Source: an uncultured Gammaproteobacteria bacterium
GTDB lineage: Bacteria; Pseudomonadota; Gammaproteobacteria; Steroidobacterales; GCA-2729495
Assembly (NCBI GenBank): GCA_937921935.1
Contig: CAKZWQ010000047.1
Span: forward strand, 1 to 39,016
DNA length: 39,016 bases
Reading direction: 5' to 3'
Position numbers and translations under genes: made by a program. Position 1 is the stretch's first letter, and every line of letters begins with the position of its first letter. The notes under the pieces were generated by a model. That model saw nothing but the letters and a program-made list of their open reading frames with translations, was not told the DNA's origin and ran no database searches. Of this stretch, positions 7,906-15,479 are shown piece by piece.

Positions 7906-10727
7906 AAGCTACCTTCTTCCATAGTTAAGGCTGGCTTCGCCCTAAGATTCCCTTGCTGACGCAACCAGCCTGCCAGTTCCCCGATAGTCGGTGCGTCAAA
8001 CAAGGCAGCCAGACTGATGGACGCATCCAGGGCAGTCTGCACAGCACTGGTCAAGCGCACAGCGGCAATTGAATCACCGCCCAGCTCAAAGAAATTGTCG
8101 GCAATGCCGACGGACTCCAGATCAAGCGCTGCAGACCAGATTTCTACCAGCTCGGCTTCCAATTCATCACGCGGCGCCACCGCAGGTGCAGCCAGTTGCG
8201 GCCTTGCCCGCCCGGGTGCCGGCAAGGCCCCTCGGTCGAGCTTGCCATTCACGGTCAACGGCATGGCCGGCAGGCGCACCCAGGATGTGGGCAGCATGTA
8301 AGGGGGCAGGCCTTCAGCCAGCCAGGCACGCAGCGCGTCCGGTGAATTGCCCGGCTGGGCAGGCGCTGATAAGAGCCGACGGTGCAGGTGCGTTCCGTTC
8401 AGCGCGGTTTCCCGATAGCGACTGGTATAAACCTGCACGGCACCGTGCACTTCGATTTCCAGGCGGTAATCCGGACAAAGGTCTGCAAGCCTTCGTTCCC
8501 ACTGCACTCTGAGCTGCTCACCCGCCACCAAATCGGCCGGGCCATCCGGCAAGGGGAAAAATGCCGGCAACCAGGCCTGTTGCTGCTGCAGATAGTCCAC
8601 TGCCTGTTCGTCATCCGTCTCAATGACCGTCCACAGCAAAAAACCATCCAGACGGCCACCACGAGTAGCCGTAAAACTGGCTTCCCCGGTGCTTGCTGGC
8701 GTCAGGGCCGCGGAGAAATCAAGATCCTCAAACTCGGCCGGGTCAGCCAACACGCCGTCAACCGGAAAATTTCTGACGCACAGGCGAATATCGAACTCAC
8801 CGCCCTGTTGTGCAAACACGCGATCTGCATAGTCACGCGCAAGTCGGGAAAAAACCGGCCGCCTGGCCAGTGCCTCTGGCAACTCGGCGGGTGCAATCAT
8901 GGTCCGGCAACGCGACGGCACAGGAATACAGCCGGGTGCGAACTGCGCGCGCGCGGCGTTCCAGATAGGGATGATCCCGTCGGCGCTGCCGATGTTACCG
9001 ATGATGCCTTGTGTCGATAGCTCTACGGGCTCCGGCAATTCTATCTGGCTGACATCCCCGGCGATGACGGTAATGCGATCGCTAAGCCCGAGTCGGGCCA
9101 CAGTTTCGCGCGCCTTTGCCGCAACCTCAGGCAGGACTTCCACGGCATAGACATGCCGGGCACCGGCTTCCACACACAGCCTCGCCAGCAACGCATGCTC
9201 GCCTGTGCCCAGGTCCAGCGCGATCTGGCCGGGGGCGCTACGCGCATAAGCCTGCCGAAACTTGTCCAGGCGTTGGGCATCCGTGCCCATCAGGTCGTAG
9301 AGAAACTCGTCGTACACCTGATAGGGGCCGATAGATGGCCAGAATTCCGTCGCTGTATCGGACGATGATTCCGTCAGGGTGTAATAGGCCACCAAGCGAG
9401 CTGCATCACCCTCGCCACTGATGGCGACGGCTGCCTCAGCCACGCCAGGATGACTGAGCAGGGCCTGCTCCACCTCACCCGCCTCCAGCCGATGGCCACG
9501 CCACTTCAGCTGGTTATCTTCACGACCGGCGAAAATGATCGATCCATCCGCGACCCTCCGGGCACGATCACCCGTGCGATAAAAGCGCTGGCATTCTTCA
9601 ACCCCCGAAAGCTGAACAAATTTTTCAGCCGTCAGTGCAGCCTCATGCAAGTAGCCTTGAGCGACACCGGGACCACCCACATAAAGCTCGCCGATCTCAC
9701 CGTCAGGCACCGGCAAGCCAGCGTCATCGAGTATCTGTAACTGCACCTGGGGCAGAGGTATGCCTACGCTGCCTGGTTCAGTCTCAACAAACTGACCGGA
9801 CTCATAGAACATTGCTGTTACCTGGCCGGCGGTTTCCGTCACAGCGTAGGTATTCAGCAACAAACGAGTGCCTCGATCATCTCGATCAAACCATCGCTGC
9901 ACGGCTGTTGGCGGCAATACCTCGCCACTCAGGGCAATCAACCGCAAGGCAGGCAACTGAGTCAGATCCAGGGCTGCCGACAGAACCGTCTGCTGAAACG
10001 CGGACGGCGTCTGGCTAAGCACCGTAACGCCTTCACCGGCCAACAGCTCCTGCAAGCGGGCAGCATCCCCTCGCAGGGCAGCAGGCACCGGCACCAGGCA
10101 GGCGCCGTGGGCCAAGGCACCCCAGGTTTCCCACACGGAGTAGCCAAAGCTATAACTGTGGGACAGGGTCCACACATCGCTGGCGCTAAAGGCACAACGA
10201 TGCTCAAAGGCAGCAAAGAGTCCGGCGATGTTCCCGTGACTGACCATCACGCCCTTGGGTTGGCCCGTCGTGCCCGAGGTGTACATCACATAGGCGAGTT
10301 GCTCGGGTTGGCAGTCCAGATCCAGCGGCTTTGTCGTCTGCTCCCGGGCGAGCTCGGCAAGGGTGATCGTGCGCGTGCCGGTAACATCGAAGGCGCCCTG
10401 CCAGTGGGGCGCGAGCACAATCAACTGCGGCATGGCCTGCGAGCTAATGGCCGCCAACCGCGCAGCCGGCAGAACGGGGTCCAGCGGGAGGTAAGCTGCC
10501 CCCGCTTTCCAGACCCCCAGCAGGGCGGCCAGAAAATCAGGGGTCCAGTCCAGGCAAAGCCCGACCAGATCACCGGGACCTATTCCCCGGGCCTGCAGCC
10601 CGCGGGCAATCCGATTTGCCTGGGCATCCAGCGCGCCGTAAGTCAGGGCGCCGCCGGGTCCTGCCAAGGCGGCGCGCTCCGGCTGCCGCCGGGCATGCGC
10701 TTCGAACGCTCTGTAAAGAAGCTTCAC
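7902..10727 (-). CDS. NRPS loading module: adenylation domain interrupted by a PRMT-like methyltransferase, plus PCP
   Basis: This 941-residue protein has no condensation domain, so it probably loads the first unit of the peptide. Numbering from the GTG: adenylation core motif YVMYTSGTTGQPKG at 146-159, motif A8 (KWRGHRLEAGEVE) near 409, then an insertion of about 320 residues, then A9/A10 (LPPYMLP, NGKLDR) near 807-832. The carrier-protein serine is S886 (GGDSI). The insertion has a SAM motif ALDLGTGEHALLA (503 onward), VYAVEV and LSDRITVIAGDV, then a barrel part with AFFPLPDGPADLVAGEQLR, as in protein arginine methyltransferases. The arginine-binding double-glutamate loop is absent. The pocket residue that is usually Asp is Gly (SFGYSVWE). 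The acidic tail MEEGSL could dock to the next protein's TubC domain. I chose GTG 10727 over TTG 10742 because it gives a GTGA overlap with the preceding gene. Confidence 0.93.
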   Translation of the reverse strand: MKLLYRAFEAHARRQPERAALAGPGGALTYGALDAQANRIARGLQARGIGPGDLVGLCLDWTPDFLAALLGVWKAGAAYLPLDPVLPAARLAAISSQAMPQLIVLAPHWQGAFDVTGTRTITLAELAREQTTKPLDLDCQPEQLAYVMYTSGTTGQPKGVMVSHGNIAGLFAAFEHRCAFSASDVWTLSHSYSFGYSVWETWGALAHGACLVPVPAALRGDAARLQELLAGEGVTVLSQTPSAFQQTVLSAALDLTQLPALRLIALSGEVLPPTAVQRWFDRDDRGTRLLLNTYAVTETAGQVTAMFYESGQFVETEPGSVGIPLPQVQLQILDDAGLPVPDGEIGELYVGGPGVAQGYLHEAALTAEKFVQLSGVEECQRFYRTGDRARRVADGSIIFAGREDNQLKWRGHRLEAGEVEQALLSHPGVAEAAVAISGEGDAARLVAYYTLTESSSDTATEFWPSIGPYQVYDEFLYDLMGTDAQRLDKFRQAYARSAPGQIALDLGTGEHALLARLCVEAGARHVYAVEVLPEVAAKARETVARLGLSDRITVIAGDVSQIELPEPVELSTQGIIGNIGSADGIIPIWNAARAQFAPGCIPVPSRCRTMIAPAELPEALARRPVFSRLARDYADRVFAQQGGEFDIRLCVRNFPVDGVLADPAEFEDLDFSAALTPASTGEASFTATRGGRLDGFLLWTVIETDDEQAVDYLQQQQAWLPAFFPLPDGPADLVAGEQLRVQWERRLADLCPDYRLEIEVHGAVQVYTSRYRETALNGTHLHRRLLSAPAQPGNSPDALRAWLAEGLPPYMLPTSWVRLPAMPLTVNGKLDRGALPAPGRARPQLAAPAVAPRDELEAELVEIWSAALDLESVGIADNFFELGGDSIAAVRLTSAVQTALDASISLAALFDAPTIGELAGWLRQQGNLRAKPALTMEEGSL

Positions 10728-11464
10728 GCGGACCGCTGGCAACTCAGGCCGACAACAGGCGGCGCGGCCAGGTAGGCTGCAAAATAATCTTCACCCACTG
10801 TGGCTGCGTCCGGGCCAAGCTTCAGGTCATGCCATTGAATATTTTCCATTCCAGCCGCTTGCAAACTGGCTGCATAGCTTTCATGGGAAAAATAGTGAGC
10901 CTGGAAAGAAAAACTGTTGCGACCGGCAAGCATCAGGTAACGAATGACTGAACCCTCCTGCAGCGGGCTATCTGCCGTTTTCGAAAAACCGTATTGCACA
11001 TAGGCACCATCCGGCTCCATCGGATAGTCCGGGTTTTCATTGATCGCGATGAAACGCGCACCGGGTCGCAGGGCCCCGGCAATGCCCCGACACATGGAAG
11101 CCAGGGCAGCTCGATCGGGTGCGTAGTGCAGCAGGTAAGCGGCCACGACGCAGTCAAACTCACCCAGGTCAGGCAGATTGGCGACATCCGCACAGACGTA
11201 ACGGATACCCATCGGTTCGCGTTGCTCGGCTTCGTGAGCCAGGGCAAGCATGTCGGCAGAAATATCCACACCGACGATCTCCGCCGCACCAGCCGCTCTT
11301 AATGCCCGCGTGTAATGGCCGTCGCCACAGGCCAGATCAAGAACCCGCAGACCCTTAACCTCACCCACCAGACCCATCAAGGTGGGTCCTTCAACATGCA
11401 CTCTCAGAGGCGACTGCTTGGTCTGCACATATTGTGCAGCAATACCGTCGTACTGGGCCCTCAC
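10724..11464 (-). CDS. Class I SAM-dependent methyltransferase
   Basis: About 246 residues from GTG 11464. The SAM-binding signature is VLDLACGDGHYTRAL (motif I, residues 41 onward) followed by an acidic residue in GVDIS (motif II) and DCVVAAYLLHYA (motif IV region), a standard Rossmann methyltransferase of the Methyltransf_11/25 type. The substrate is unknown. Its position between the deaminase and the NRPS genes, with GTGA overlaps on both sides, suggests that it tailors the NRPS product or makes a precursor (inference). An ATG at 11491 in the same frame would add nine residues, but GTG 11464 overlaps the deaminase stop exactly like the two downstream junctions and was preferred. Confidence 0.85.
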   Translation of the reverse strand: MRAQYDGIAAQYVQTKQSPLRVHVEGPTLMGLVGEVKGLRVLDLACGDGHYTRALRAAGAAEIVGVDISADMLALAHEAEQREPMGIRYVCADVANLPDLGEFDCVVAAYLLHYAPDRAALASMCRGIAGALRPGARFIAINENPDYPMEPDGAYVQYGFSKTADSPLQEGSVIRYLMLAGRNSFSFQAHYFSHESYAASLQAAGMENIQWHDLKLGPDAATVGEDYFAAYLAAPPVVGLSCQRSA

Positions 11465-11910
11465 GCCGAGGCCGCCTGCCGTGCGGCCCATGTTTGCAGC
11501 AGCTCCCAGCTTTCGTCCCGACAGCAGGCTCCCGTCAGGGTGGCGTCGCCCTGCAAGGGGGCCATCAGTTCACCGCCCGTCAGTTGATGAAAGTCAGCCA
11601 GACTGACGGCATAGACAATGTCGTGAATGCCGGCGTAGTGACAGGCGCCCAGGCACATGGGACAGGGTTCAACGGTCACATACAAACGGCTTTCTGCAGC
11701 AGACCAGGCCGGCCACTGGCTAGCAGCCGCGCGGATAATTTCCATTTCCGCGTGGGCAGTGGGATCGGTGTGGGCAATCACATGGTTGTGCGCCGTCAGG
11801 CTCCGCTCCCCCCACACCAGGCAGGCACCCACGGGCACCTCGCCCGCCAACAGTGCACGCCGGGCCGAAGCCAGGGCCATCCCCATGGCCTCGGGGTCAG
11901 CCGCTCTCAT
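11461..11910 (-). CDS. Nucleoside/base deaminase, cytidine deaminase superfamily
   Basis: About 149 residues with the zinc-deaminase signature: H53-A-E55 (TAHAEMEI), where His binds zinc and Glu is the proton shuttle, and P-C83-P-M-C86 ([10 protein letters not shown]) with the two zinc cysteines. This arrangement is that of the TadA/GuaD/cytosine-deaminase group; which base it deaminates cannot be decided by eye. It overlaps the queD stop by 14 bases and its own stop overlaps the methyltransferase start, so it is translated as part of the NRPS operon. The start is uncertain: ATG 11910 is used here, with ATG 11886 or 11880 possible. A longer frame from 12045 lies wholly within queD and was dismissed. 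Confidence 0.85.
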   Translation of the reverse strand: MRAADPEAMGMALASARRALLAGEVPVGACLVWGERSLTAHNHVIAHTDPTAHAEMEIIRAAASQWPAWSAAESRLYVTVEPCPMCLGACHYAGIHDIVYAVSLADFHQLTGGELMAPLQGDATLTGACCRDESWELLQTWAARQAASA

Positions 11911-12265
11911 CCTCGCCCTGATAGATGCAACCGGAGGTGCAGGTCTCGTTAATGACCACCCTGGACAGCGCCGGCAGATCCGGCTTGAGTTGCCGCCAGA
12001 TCCACTGGGCCAGGACCTCGCTGGTAGGATTCTCCAGGCCGGCAATATCGTTCAAATAATTGTGATCGAGTTGCTCATAGATAGGCGCAAAGACCCGCTT
12101 GATGTCCGCGTAATCCATGACCCAGCCAAGCTCGGGATCCAGCGCCCCGCTCACATAAATGGTGCCCTTCCAGGAATGGCCGTGCAGCCGGGCGCATTTA
12201 TGGCCCGCCGGGACATTCGGCAGCCGATGCGCCGCCTCAAAGACGAACTCCTTATATATATCCAT
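11897..12265 (-). CDS. queD: 6-carboxy-5,6,7,8-tetrahydropterin synthase QueD
   Basis: The 122-residue product matches QueD almost throughout. QueD converts 7,8-dihydroneopterin triphosphate to 6-carboxytetrahydropterin, the second step toward the 7-deazaguanine precursor preQ0 and queuosine. Visible residues are zinc ligands H13 (FEAAHRL), H28 and H30 (LHGHSW), catalytic C24, the D67-H68 pair (LDHNYLND), and pterin-anchoring E107 (ETCTSGC). Length is normal for the family. It is the first gene of the minus-strand operon leading into the NRPS genes, and QueC, QueE and FolE are not in the window. It may simply be a housekeeping tRNA-modification gene at the head of the operon, or it may supply a deazapurine or pterin precursor; the sequence does not decide. 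Confidence 0.95.
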   Translation of the reverse strand: MDIYKEFVFEAAHRLPNVPAGHKCARLHGHSWKGTIYVSGALDPELGWVMDYADIKRVFAPIYEQLDHNYLNDIAGLENPTSEVLAQWIWRQLKPDLPALSRVVINETCTSGCIYQGEDESG

Positions 12266-12387
12266 GGTGCGGCCTCAACCCCGGGTCGGCTATTTTGCAA
12301 TACTCGCCGCGCGCATCGCCAGCGGGCGTGGACCCGGCAAGGCCGCCCCGTTAGGATGGCGGGCTTTCCTTCGCGACGGATCGCTCC
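12266..12387. promoter_or_regulatory. Divergent control region between the NRPS operon and the F420 operon
   Basis: These 122 bp separate queD (minus) from the F420:NADP oxidoreductase gene (plus), so both operons must be started from here or from within the neighbouring genes. I see no convincing -35/-10 pair on either strand. The AT-richest patch is around 12290-12303 (TATTTTGCAATACT). The span has no open frame of note. The claim that promoters sit here rests on gene layout, not on a recognised motif. Confidence 0.4.
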
Positions 12388-13062
12388 ATGTCTTCAGCTA
12401 ACAGCATCAACACAATCAGCATAATCGGCGGCACCGGCGCCCTGGGCAGTGGTCTGGCGAAACGCTGGGCCCGCGCCGGCTACCGCGTGATTATTGGCTC
12501 GCGCAAGGCTGACAAGGCCAGGGAGTCGGCCGCCGCCGTGGCGGCTGAACTGGGCCTTGAAACCATCAGTGGGCTGGCTAATCAGGAAGCTGCGGCGGCG
12601 GCTGATATTGCGGTGCTGACTGTGCCTTTCGCGCACCAGGCACCGACTCTCGAGGACATTGCGCCCGCCCTGGCCGGCAAGATCCTGGTAGATGCCACGG
12701 TACCCCTGGTGCCACCCAAGGTGGCACGCGTCCAGTTACCGGAGCCCGGCTGCGCCGCCCTCCGCGCCCAGGAAATCCTTGGTGAAACCGTACAGGTGGT
12801 CTCCGCTTTTCAGAATGTGGCGGCAGACCTGGTGGCTACCGACGCCGTCCTGGACTGTGATGTACTGGTAACCGGGGACAAGCTGGCGGCGCGAGAAGTG
12901 GTTGTGGAACTCGCCACCAAAGCCGGCATGCGAGCCTGGCATGCCGGCCCCCTGGCCAATTCAGCGGCCGCCGAAGCCCTGACCTCGGTGTTGATTTTCA
13001 TTAATCGCAAGCATCCGGATCAGCACGCAGGCCTGAGAATTACCGGCATCCAGGAAGCCTGA
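12388..13062 (+). CDS. npdG: NADPH-dependent F420 reductase (F420H2:NADP+ oxidoreductase)
   Basis: The 224-residue protein transfers hydride between NADPH and coenzyme F420 and so supplies F420H2 to dependent enzymes. The N-terminal Rossmann motif IIGGTGALGSGLA (residues 12-24) is characteristic of the family, and GSRKADKA just after it fits binding of the NADP 2'-phosphate. VSAFQNVAADLV and DVLVTGD further on also match the family. It heads the F420 operon, with 19 bp to cofE. A reductase made together with the cofactor biosynthesis enzymes indicates that the cofactor is charged from NADPH in this organism. Confidence 0.92.
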   Translation: MSSANSINTISIIGGTGALGSGLAKRWARAGYRVIIGSRKADKARESAAAVAAELGLETISGLANQEAAAAADIAVLTVPFAHQAPTLEDIAPALAGKILVDATVPLVPPKVARVQLPEPGCAALRAQEILGETVQVVSAFQNVAADLVATDAVLDCDVLVTGDKLAAREVVVELATKAGMRAWHAGPLANSAAAEALTSVLIFINRKHPDQHAGLRITGIQEA

Positions 13063-13081
13063 GTCGAGCACGGCGGCGACG

Positions 13082-13846
13082 ATGGGCGAACCCGATCTCG
13101 CGCTGCACCGGCTTGGCGGCATCCCGCTGGTCGAGCCCGGCGATAATTTGCCGACGCTGCTGCAGACAGCCATGCGCGAACAGGGCTTGCACCTGCAGCC
13201 CGGTGATCTGCTGATTATCGCGCAAAAAATTGTTTCCAAAGCCGAGGGCCGGATCGTCAACCTGAAGGACATAAAGCCGTCGGAACAAGCACAATCCCTG
13301 GCCAAAGAAACGGACAAAGATCCGCGCCTGGTAGAACTGATCTTGCGTGAGTCCAGCCGCGTGCTACGCACCCGGCCGGGGCTGATAATCGTTGAACATC
13401 GACTGGGCCTGATTCTCGCCAACGCCGGCATAGATCGATCAAATGTGGGTGGCGATGAGGACACAGTGCTGTTGCTGCCCGAAGATCCGGATCGATCAGC
13501 CACGCAACTACGCACCGAACTGGCCGCTGTCACCGGTGTCGCACCCGGGGTTCTGATTATCGACAGTATTGGCCGACCGTGGCGGTTGGGGACCACGGGT
13601 GTTGCCATTGGTGCGGTCGGGGTACCCGTGCTGACGGATCTGCGCGGGGAGCAGGATATGTTTGCACGCGAACTGCAAGTGGCAGAAATCGCTCCCGCCG
13701 ATTCCCTGGCCGCGGCCGCCGCCCTGCTGATGGGCGAAGGCGCGGAAGCTATTCCCGCGGTGCTGGTGCGGGGGCTGCCGCCATCGGACTCGCGGCAACC
13801 CGCTGCTACTGTGCTGCGACCCGGTCACGAGGACTTATTCAAATGA
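13082..13846 (+). CDS. cofE: Coenzyme F420-0:L-glutamate ligase CofE (single domain)
   Basis: The 254-residue enzyme adds the gamma-linked glutamate tail to F420-0 using GTP. Recognisable segments are LLIIAQKIVSKAEGR, LILANAGIDRSNV, a glycine-rich stretch with RPWRLGTTGVAIG, and the C-terminal HEDLFK that closes many CofE proteins. Its length matches archaeal CofE; it lacks the C-terminal FMN-binding domain that actinobacterial FbiB carries and uses to reduce dehydro-F420. The stop overlaps the cofD start as ATGA, so the two are translationally coupled. Confidence 0.94.
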   Translation: MGEPDLALHRLGGIPLVEPGDNLPTLLQTAMREQGLHLQPGDLLIIAQKIVSKAEGRIVNLKDIKPSEQAQSLAKETDKDPRLVELILRESSRVLRTRPGLIIVEHRLGLILANAGIDRSNVGGDEDTVLLLPEDPDRSATQLRTELAAVTGVAPGVLIIDSIGRPWRLGTTGVAIGAVGVPVLTDLRGEQDMFARELQVAEIAPADSLAAAAALLMGEGAEAIPAVLVRGLPPSDSRQPAATVLRPGHEDLFK

Positions 13847-14802
13847 GTCTGCGCTATGTCCTGCTCACAGGAGGCATCGGCGGCGCCAAACTCGCCCTGG
13901 GGATGCAACAGGCGGGACTCGCTGCTGACACCGCGATGGTGGTCAATACCGGGGATGATTTTCGCCATCTGGGTCTGTGCATTTCACCGGATCTGGACAC
14001 ACTCATGTACACGCTGGCCGGCCGCGTGAACACAGAAACCGGGTGGGGACGCGCCGATGAAACCTGGCAGTGCCTGCAAAACCTGGCTGAACTGGGCGGC
14101 GAAGACTGGTTTCGCCTCGGTGATCGCGACCTGGCTGTCCACCTGTTGCGCACCCAGGCACTTGCCCAGGGCCAGCGACTGACCCAAGTGACCGCCGCCC
14201 TTTGTGCCCGGTTGGGCCTATCCACGCGAGTCCTGCCGGCCACCGATCAATCCGTCGCCACCCAGGTCCGGACGACCCAGGGAATGCTCGCCTTTCAGGA
14301 ATACTTCGTGCGACAGCGGGCCGAGCCCGTGGTCCAGGCCATTGAGTTTGCCGGTGCTGCGCAGGCAAAGCCCAGCCCCGAGGTCCTGCAGGCGCTGCAG
14401 GACAAGGATCTGCGGGCCATCATCATTGCCCCGTCCAACCCTTATTTAAGCATCGACCCGATTCTGGCGATTCCCGGCATGCAGTCAGCGCTGCAGGCAT
14501 CTGCCGCACCCGTCGTTGCCATCTCGCCCATCGTGGGGGGACGGGCCCTGAAGGGTCCGACGGCGAAAATAATGCAGGAACTGGGGCGGGAGGCCTCCGC
14601 CGTGGAGGTCGCACGCCACTACCAGCCATGGATTGATGGCTTCATACTCGACCACATGGATGAAGCACTGCACAACGAAGTCGAAGCTCTCGGGCTCAGC
14701 ACCTATTGCTGCAACACCATCATGCGCAGCCTGGCAGACCGGGTCGATTTGGCTCAGTCCGCCCTGGCCTTTGCCAGGAGCTGCCCGCAGCGCGCGGCCT
14801 AA
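13843..14802 (+). CDS. cofD: LPPG:Fo 2-phospho-L-lactate transferase CofD
   Basis: The 319-residue protein joins the activated phosphorylated acid (phospholactyl, phosphoglyceryl or PEP-guanosine) to the deazaflavin Fo to give F420-0. The N-terminus LTGGIGGAKLALGM and VVNTGDDFRHLGLCISPDLD are CofD signatures, as are IIIAPSNPYLSIDPILAIPG and SPIVGGRALKGPTAKIM. I chose the ATG at 13843, which shares ATGA with the cofE stop and puts the nucleotide-binding loop at residue 10; the same frame is open back to 13579, but that stretch is antisense-like overlap with cofE. The cofC start overlaps the stop by one base (TAATG). Confidence 0.95.
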   Translation: MSLRYVLLTGGIGGAKLALGMQQAGLAADTAMVVNTGDDFRHLGLCISPDLDTLMYTLAGRVNTETGWGRADETWQCLQNLAELGGEDWFRLGDRDLAVHLLRTQALAQGQRLTQVTAALCARLGLSTRVLPATDQSVATQVRTTQGMLAFQEYFVRQRAEPVVQAIEFAGAAQAKPSPEVLQALQDKDLRAIIIAPSNPYLSIDPILAIPGMQSALQASAAPVVAISPIVGGRALKGPTAKIMQELGREASAVEVARHYQPWIDGFILDHMDEALHNEVEALGLSTYCCNTIMRSLADRVDLAQSALAFARSCPQRAA

Positions 14803-15479
14803 TGACAGAAATACACGGCCATACCTGGGCATTGATCCCCGTTAAGGATTTCGCCGCTGCCAAGGGCAGGCTCGCCACTGTGCTGGCCCCGGCTGATCGC
14901 AGCGCCCTGGCCGAGGCCATGTTGCGTGATGTCATTGCTGCGCTCGGCGCGGCCAGGGGCATCAGCGGCATCACCCTGGTAGGCGGTGCTGATGCGCGGC
15001 GAATTGCGCAGGAATGCGATCTGCACTGGCTGGCGGAAACTGGCTCGCGTGGCCTGAATGCCGCCCTGACCCTGGGTGCTGATGAACTGCAGCAGCACGG
15101 TGTGAGCAGTGCGCTGATTCTGCCTGACGACCTGCCAACACTCACCGGCATCGATATCACCGCATTGCTCGACCAACACACAGGCGGACTCAGCGTCAGC
15201 CCGGCGGCCAAAGACGGCGGTACTAACGCACTGGTGATCAGCCCACCCAATGCGATTGAATTCCAGTACGGGCGGGACAGCGCCCGCCGACACCTTCAAG
15301 CCGGCCTGGCAGCCGGACTATCGGCTGGCAAAGTTTGCCTGTCGGCTTTCCAGCGGGATATCGATCAGCCTGAAGACCTGCAGTGGCTGCAAACACAGCG
15401 GCCCGGACAACATACAGCAGATGTGTTGGCAGCCATTGACAGAGGCAGTGTGGCCAGCGCCGCGGCGGTGCAGGGATGA
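14802..15479 (+). CDS. cofC: Phosphate-containing acid guanylyltransferase CofC
   Basis: The 225-residue nucleotidyltransferase activates 2-phospholactate, 3-phosphoglycerate or phosphoenolpyruvate with GTP to provide the CofD substrate. It has the N-terminal LIPVKDFAAAKGRLA, in which the lysines and Arg face the GTP phosphates, then LILPDDLPTL with the metal-binding aspartates, and SPAAKDGGTNAL. The choice of acid sets which form of F420 the cell makes; I cannot assign it by eye. It overlaps cofD by one base and fbiC by four (ATGA). Confidence 0.93.
   Translation: MTEIHGHTWALIPVKDFAAAKGRLATVLAPADRSALAEAMLRDVIAALGAARGISGITLVGGADARRIAQECDLHWLAETGSRGLNAALTLGADELQQHGVSSALILPDDLPTLTGIDITALLDQHTGGLSVSPAAKDGGTNALVISPPNAIEFQYGRDSARRHLQAGLAAGLSAGKVCLSAFQRDIDQPEDLQWLQTQRPGQHTADVLAAIDRGSVASAAAVQG

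Noticed and set aside
10728..10742. TTG start for the loading NRPS
   Set aside because: It adds only five residues within the preceding gene; the GTG at 10727 repeats the GTGA pattern of the operon.
11911..12045. Long N-terminal extension of the deaminase
   Set aside because: It lies entirely inside queD and carries no deaminase sequence.
13579..13842. An 88-codon upstream extension of cofD
   Set aside because: It overlaps cofE fully, is low-complexity, and the ATG at 13843 places the CofD N-terminus correctly.
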